A stretch of 64,000 nucleotides of DNA from positions 22,174,058 to 22,238,057 of the forward strand of contig NC_051074.1 of the NCBI RefSeq assembly GCF_004664715.2, read 5' to 3'. The position numbers were made by a program, and so were the translations under genes. Positions 60,426 to 64,000 of the stretch are shown one piece after another; position 1 is the first letter of the stretch, and every line of letters begins with the position of its first letter. This stretch comes from Peromyscus leucopus. Its lineage: Eukaryota > Chordata > Mammalia > Rodentia > Cricetidae. The notes beneath the pieces are model-generated. The model saw only the letters and a list, made by a program, of their open reading frames with translations, searched no databases and was not told the origin of the DNA.

Positions 60426-60602
60426 AGGCGCTGGTGCACACCTTTCATGTCAGCCCTTGGAGGCAGAGAGGCAGGTGAATCTCTGGACTCTAGCCTGGCC
60501 TACAGATCAAGTCCCAGCCCAGCCTGGTCTACACAGCAAGTTCCAGTCCAGTCAGAAGTACATAGTGAGACCCTGTCTCAAAAAGAATTAAAAAAACAAA
60601 AA
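60426..60602 (+). mobile_element. Diverged B1-type SINE
   Basis: It begins GCCAGGCGCTGGTGCACACC and ends AGTGAGACCCTGTCTCAAAA with an A-rich tail. The middle contains an extra piece repeating the GCCTGGTCTACA motif. Confidence 0.75.
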
Positions 60603-60888
60603 ACTCTACTCTGGCTTCCTGTGGTTCAGAACAGTCAGTCCACATGGCGACAACTTCCGCTGGCTGTCCTTTTCAATGGGCTCCTCCACATCCTTGTTTA
60701 GCGCCCAGGGATCAGAGGAACTTGGGAGGTGGAGGCACTTCCCTGACAGCCTCAGCCTCACCCCCCCCCTCCTCTCCCTGCCTTCCTCCACCGGGGTGGC
60801 TGGGGAGAAGTCATCTGTGTCTTCCTCACTCATCCTGGAGAGGGGACCGGCCCAGGGTTCAGGAGGGAGGCGGCCCGAGGGCAGGTAC

Positions 60889-61055
60889 CTGCTCCAGGCG
60901 GCATTTGAGCACGGCCCACTCCACATCCCAGGCAGCCTTGTCGCTGGCATACTGCTGCTGCAGGCGGAGCCGGGCATGCTCGTCCTCCCGCAGCTCCGAG
61001 CGGAAGTCCTCCAGCAGGCCTTGAGGGCCCTGAACAGCTGCTGGTTTTCCCCCAC
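60889..61055 (-). CDS. Mtcl1: Mtcl1 coiled-coil exon (167 nt, one-base deletion)
   Basis: On the minus strand the exon follows a CTCTGTTCCACAG acceptor and ends CTGGAGCAG before a GTACCTGC donor. It first reads [12 protein letters not shown], then the frame jumps and continues [32 protein letters not shown] and VLKCRLEQ. These are the heptad-rich coiled-coil sequences expected of MTCL1. The frame is restored by one extra C/G at about 61017-61020 (GGCCTG where GGCCCTG is expected), making the exon 168 nt and phase 0 at both ends. It joins directly to LEEK at 57321. As given, the frame is lost within this exon. A young B1 sits 44 bp upstream of its acceptor. The call is firm; whether the deletion is real is not known. 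Confidence 0.88.
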
Positions 61056-61099
61056 CTGTGGAACAGAGCCAGGGGATGTCACTAAAGAGTGTCTCTTAG

Positions 61100-61245
61100 G
61101 CCGGGCGGTGGTGGCGCACGCCTTTAATCCCAGCACTCGGGAGGCAGAGGCAGGCGGATCTTTGTGAGTTCAAGGCCAGCCTGGGCTACCAAGTGAGTTC
61201 CAGGAAAGGCGCAAAGCTACACAAGAAACCCTGTCTCGAAAAACC

Positions 61246-61270
<25 letters not shown>
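61100..61270 (+). mobile_element. Young B1 SINE just upstream of an Mtcl1 acceptor
   Basis: A full-length B1 (GGCCGGGCGGTGGTGGCGCA ... CTGTCTCGAAAAACC) with an A tail of about 28 is flanked by a perfect 16-bp target duplication, AAAGAGTGTCTCTTAG, at 61084-61099 and 61271-61286. A perfect duplication and a near-consensus body indicate a recent insertion. It lies antisense to Mtcl1, with its body 44 bp from the acceptor of exon 60889-61055. Confidence 0.95.
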
Positions 61271-61276
<6 letters not shown>

Positions 61277-61286
61277 TGTCTCTTAG

Positions 61287-64000
61287 CCGTGGGGGCTGGA
61301 GCACCTGCCAGGTTCCTGCAGAAGGCACCTGTGGGTGGGTCTACAATCATCCAAGATGGTCCCCACCAGGCCTGAGGCCTCCTGAGGCCAAGGCTCTGGT
61401 AGGTGTGTTGAGAGACTGGACCATGGATCGGTACTGTGGGCATCTACAGCAGAGGTGCTCTCACCTGAGGTCAGTTTAGAATCAAGAAGTGGCCAAAGGC
61501 CACTGGAGCCATTTGGCTGTCGGGACACACTGGGACTTCAGATATCCAGGGCTCGGAGTTGGGCTGGCCACTATGGTACAGTATCACTCCAATGCCACTA
61601 TTGAAGCAGAGGTCATCAACGAGGCCTAGAGCTCTCGGAGACACAGGGCGGTCACTCTTGGAGTTCTGGTTACTGCGAGGCTATGACAAGGACAAGCCAG
61701 GCGGGGATGGGAGGGGCTTTTGAGAGCTCCTAATTAATGCAGAGGTAAAATGCTCAACTTGCTCACACGGCATCTGCTGATTCCAAGACTGAGCTATTAA
61801 CTCGTTGCCGTTTTACTTCACATAAAAGCTATTAGGCTTTCCAGACCCTGCCCAGCCTTTGAAGCACACTTCAAACTCGGATTCCTGTTTTAGTGTGTGT
61901 TGGCGCGGGCACTGTATCACAAAGTCGGCACACAGCCCCTGTAATCCAGCGTGGGAGAGTAAGAAGAAGGACTGCAAGTTTCAGGCCAGCCTGGGCTACA
62001 CAGAGAGAACCCGTCTCTTAAGAACTGAAGAGAAGAGGGGAAAAAGGAGGAAGTTTGTCTGAATTAAATACTCTAAGTCTAAGTTATAGCTCTTTGATAA
62101 ACAGGCGGCTAATGACCGTCCTTTCCAATTAAACATAAGACACCGAGTTTGTGAGTTCTTGATTGGATGTCCTTGGTTTGGTTTACTTGGGAAAACCAGG
62201 GAACTAAAAACTAAATCCCACCTCATACATTTAAGTGCCACCCGCCACTTCAGGACGTCAGAGCCCTGGCTCACACAAATGCAGAAAGTTCACTCACTGT
62301 TCCACCACTCAGCAAGTACGGCAGGCCCCAGCTCACATTCTACACGCAAGACCACTTCTCAGTCACATGCCTTCAACTCTCTGTCAAAGGACAGCCATGG
62401 AGGCGGACCAGAACACAACAGCAAACTTACTGGGAACATTTATAAACTGTTGTGTGGTTTTCAAGTGTGTAAATTTCACAGATGACAATGTCGTGTCTCC
62501 AAGACACTTCTGAATCCACTAACCAGAAAAACTGTTGTGCATGGGAAGAATCTGAGCTACTGTGTGTATATGTTTATGTTTAACAAGTGAATTCAATCAC
62601 CAACAGCATATTGATTAACTGAAGTGCATAGCACAATTTATGAAGAAGTTACTGTATCAAATGTAGTTGGTTTTGACAGATGGTAAGGTCTATCACCATT
62701 TATTCCTTTTTTAATTTTCTGACGCGAACACCAATATTTACTTGTGACAAAAGGCATCAAGAGTAGAATTCGGTTAACGTTTGAAAACCTTGGCAGACAG
62801 AAAACTTTTCAGTTCTACAGTCCCTGCGGCTATGTAACAATGTTTGCCTGGTCCTCGTGGAGATGGATGCTCATGAACATGTAAAACTCTACATCAAAAG
62901 TACCGTCCAGGACATAAGTGTGAACAGCTGGGTAAGAAAAGGTACTGCAACAGTCCTCTCAGAGACACACAGCTTCAGAAGGACACAGGGATGGCTCAGG
63001 GTTAAGAGACTGACTGGTTGCTCTTCAGTAGACCAGGGTTTGACCCCCAGCAACCACGTGGTGGCTCACAACCACTAGTCTAGGGCCCAACACCCTCTTC
63101 TGGTCTCTGTGAGTACTACTGATACACAATGCACATACACTTGCAGCAAATTACCCATCAACATAAGAAAGAAATACACATTTTCAAATAGTATGTTCTG
63201 AAGAATGGTACGTTTTATGAGAGACTTATTTTTACCTTTAGATCTTTAACTTTTGGATCAAATGAAATGTAAGTGGAAAAATAACCATAATAATTTTGAT
63301 CTAGTCTTGGGGCAGTCAGTCATCCCATTTACATGAAGAAATCGCAGTGAACCATGCAATCAACACTTCTCCATGATCCCAAATCAAGTAAAGGCTCAGC
63401 TGTGATGGCTCAGCTCCTGTACCACATTCTAATAACATTAGAATCATGTGATGATTCAGCCTGTGTTACATGACCACTAAGGACATTAAAATCAGGGCTT
63501 TACGGCCTCTTTGCAGATTGAAAATTTACTTTCTCTGGAAGCAAAGTGGCACTTTTTGGCATTAGCAGATATTGGATCCGATAAAAAATTAAGCCTTAAT
63601 GTTTCTATGCACATTTGGGTCCAAGCCATCAGTGTAATACTCTATGATCCCAGGACAGTATTCATTACCACAGAATGCACTCCAAAATGGCTTCGGGGTG
63701 AAGATGAGCAATGAGAACAAGCAAGCCTTGTTATCACAATCACCCAAGAACCCTGTGTGGGGTGGCAGGAAGCCAGGACAGCTTCTGCCATGAACACACA
63801 ACTTCCATGTCAACATTTCTTGTGCTATGGATGGACATGGTTCTTCTAAATGGTTTTTATGCACACACATAAATCCAGTCATGACAGTCACCACTACTTA
63901 TCATTTCTTTTTTAATATTTGATATATTTTATGTGTATGTGTGTTTAGTCTGCGTATATGTCGATATACCACATCGACATGCCACATGCACCACATGCAT
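61287..64000 (-). other. Mtcl1 intron up to the window edge
   Basis: A B1-like remnant lies near 61930-62035 and a B2/B3 SINE at 62979-63190. I see no exon; the next upstream Mtcl1 exon should lie beyond 64000. Confidence 0.6.
62979..63190 (+). mobile_element. Diverged B2/B3-type SINE
   Basis: AGGGATGGCTCAGGGTTAAG, AACCACGTGGTGGCTCACAA and CACCCTCTTCTGGTCTCTGT mark a B2-family SINE with a decayed A-rich tail, in the Mtcl1 intron. Confidence 0.75.

Larger units (their letters stand above)
57322..60888 (-). other. Mtcl1 intron, 57322-60888
   Basis: It holds an LTR-like repeat (58010-58352), the degenerate minisatellite (59718-59975) and a B1 (60426-60602). No exon was recognised. Confidence 0.6.
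38385..64000 (-). other. Mtcl1: Mtcl1 gene, 3' portion (six terminal exons and introns)
   Basis: Six exons on the minus strand join in consistent phase and encode the C-terminal part of MTCL1, a large coiled-coil protein that crosslinks and stabilises non-centrosomal microtubules; published work links it to MARK2/PAR-1 and to epithelial and Purkinje-cell microtubule arrays. Conserved peptides ([44 protein letters not shown], the terminal NQTVLLTAPWGL) identify it, and all junctions use AG acceptors and GT donors. With the two upstream exons restored to expected length, the coding total is 2328 nt including the stop, about 775 residues. The human protein is about 1900 residues as I remember it, so more than half, with the promoter, lies beyond 64000. 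SOGA1 (MTCL2) is the nearest paralogue and the main alternative, but the exact C-terminus favours MTCL1. Confidence 0.93.

Noticed and set aside
60606..61136. A 176-codon minus-strand frame running from the B1 through the Mtcl1 exon
   Set aside because: Its start lies in the B1 and it reads through the exon donor in a shifted frame; splice sites and the conserved peptide define the real exon at 60889-61055.

Overview
This window is mammalian nuclear DNA from a muroid rodent, most likely a cricetid (deer mouse, vole or hamster type). It is dense in B1 and B2/B3 SINEs, rodent LTR fragments and one rodent-type L1 3' end. The B1 copies carry a variant body (AAAGGCGCAAAGCTACACAG) that I associate with cricetids rather than with mouse. 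Species is inferred from repeats only.

The only protein-coding gene I can support is the 3' part of Mtcl1 (microtubule crosslinking factor 1; also SOGA2/CCDC165), on the minus strand. Six consecutive exons can be placed by splice sites and conserved peptides. In transcript order they are 61055-60889, 57321-57066, 51483-51205, 48921-48890, 46288-44734 and 42187-42149 (stop TAG), followed by a 3' UTR of about 3.7 kb that probably ends near 38385 at an AATAAA signal. Their phases fit together. With two exons restored to expected length, they give the last 775 or so residues: a coiled-coil section followed by a long Ser/Pro-rich tail that includes the C-terminal microtubule-binding region. The promoter and 5' exons lie beyond the right edge.

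The two most upstream exons are broken in this sequence. Exon 60889-61055 lacks one base. Exon 57066-57321 carries about seven single-base gains and losses although the peptide between them is well preserved. This looks more like uncorrected long-read gap filling of a GC-rich exon than a dead gene, but reads are needed to decide.

Positions 1 to about 38370 lie downstream of the gene. They look like gene-poor intergenic DNA filled with SINEs, LTR fragments, ancient L1 tails and microsatellites. Notable items are a solo LTR with a 6-bp target duplication (8393-8747), a head-to-head inverted pair of one repeat family with an internally grown minisatellite (about 7710-8362), a B1 whose head has become a (CGG)n tract (28249-28310), and an L1 3' end with a G-rich tract (33719-34826). 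I found no tRNA, rRNA, CRISPR array or bacterial-type system, and nothing amounting to a new molecular system.
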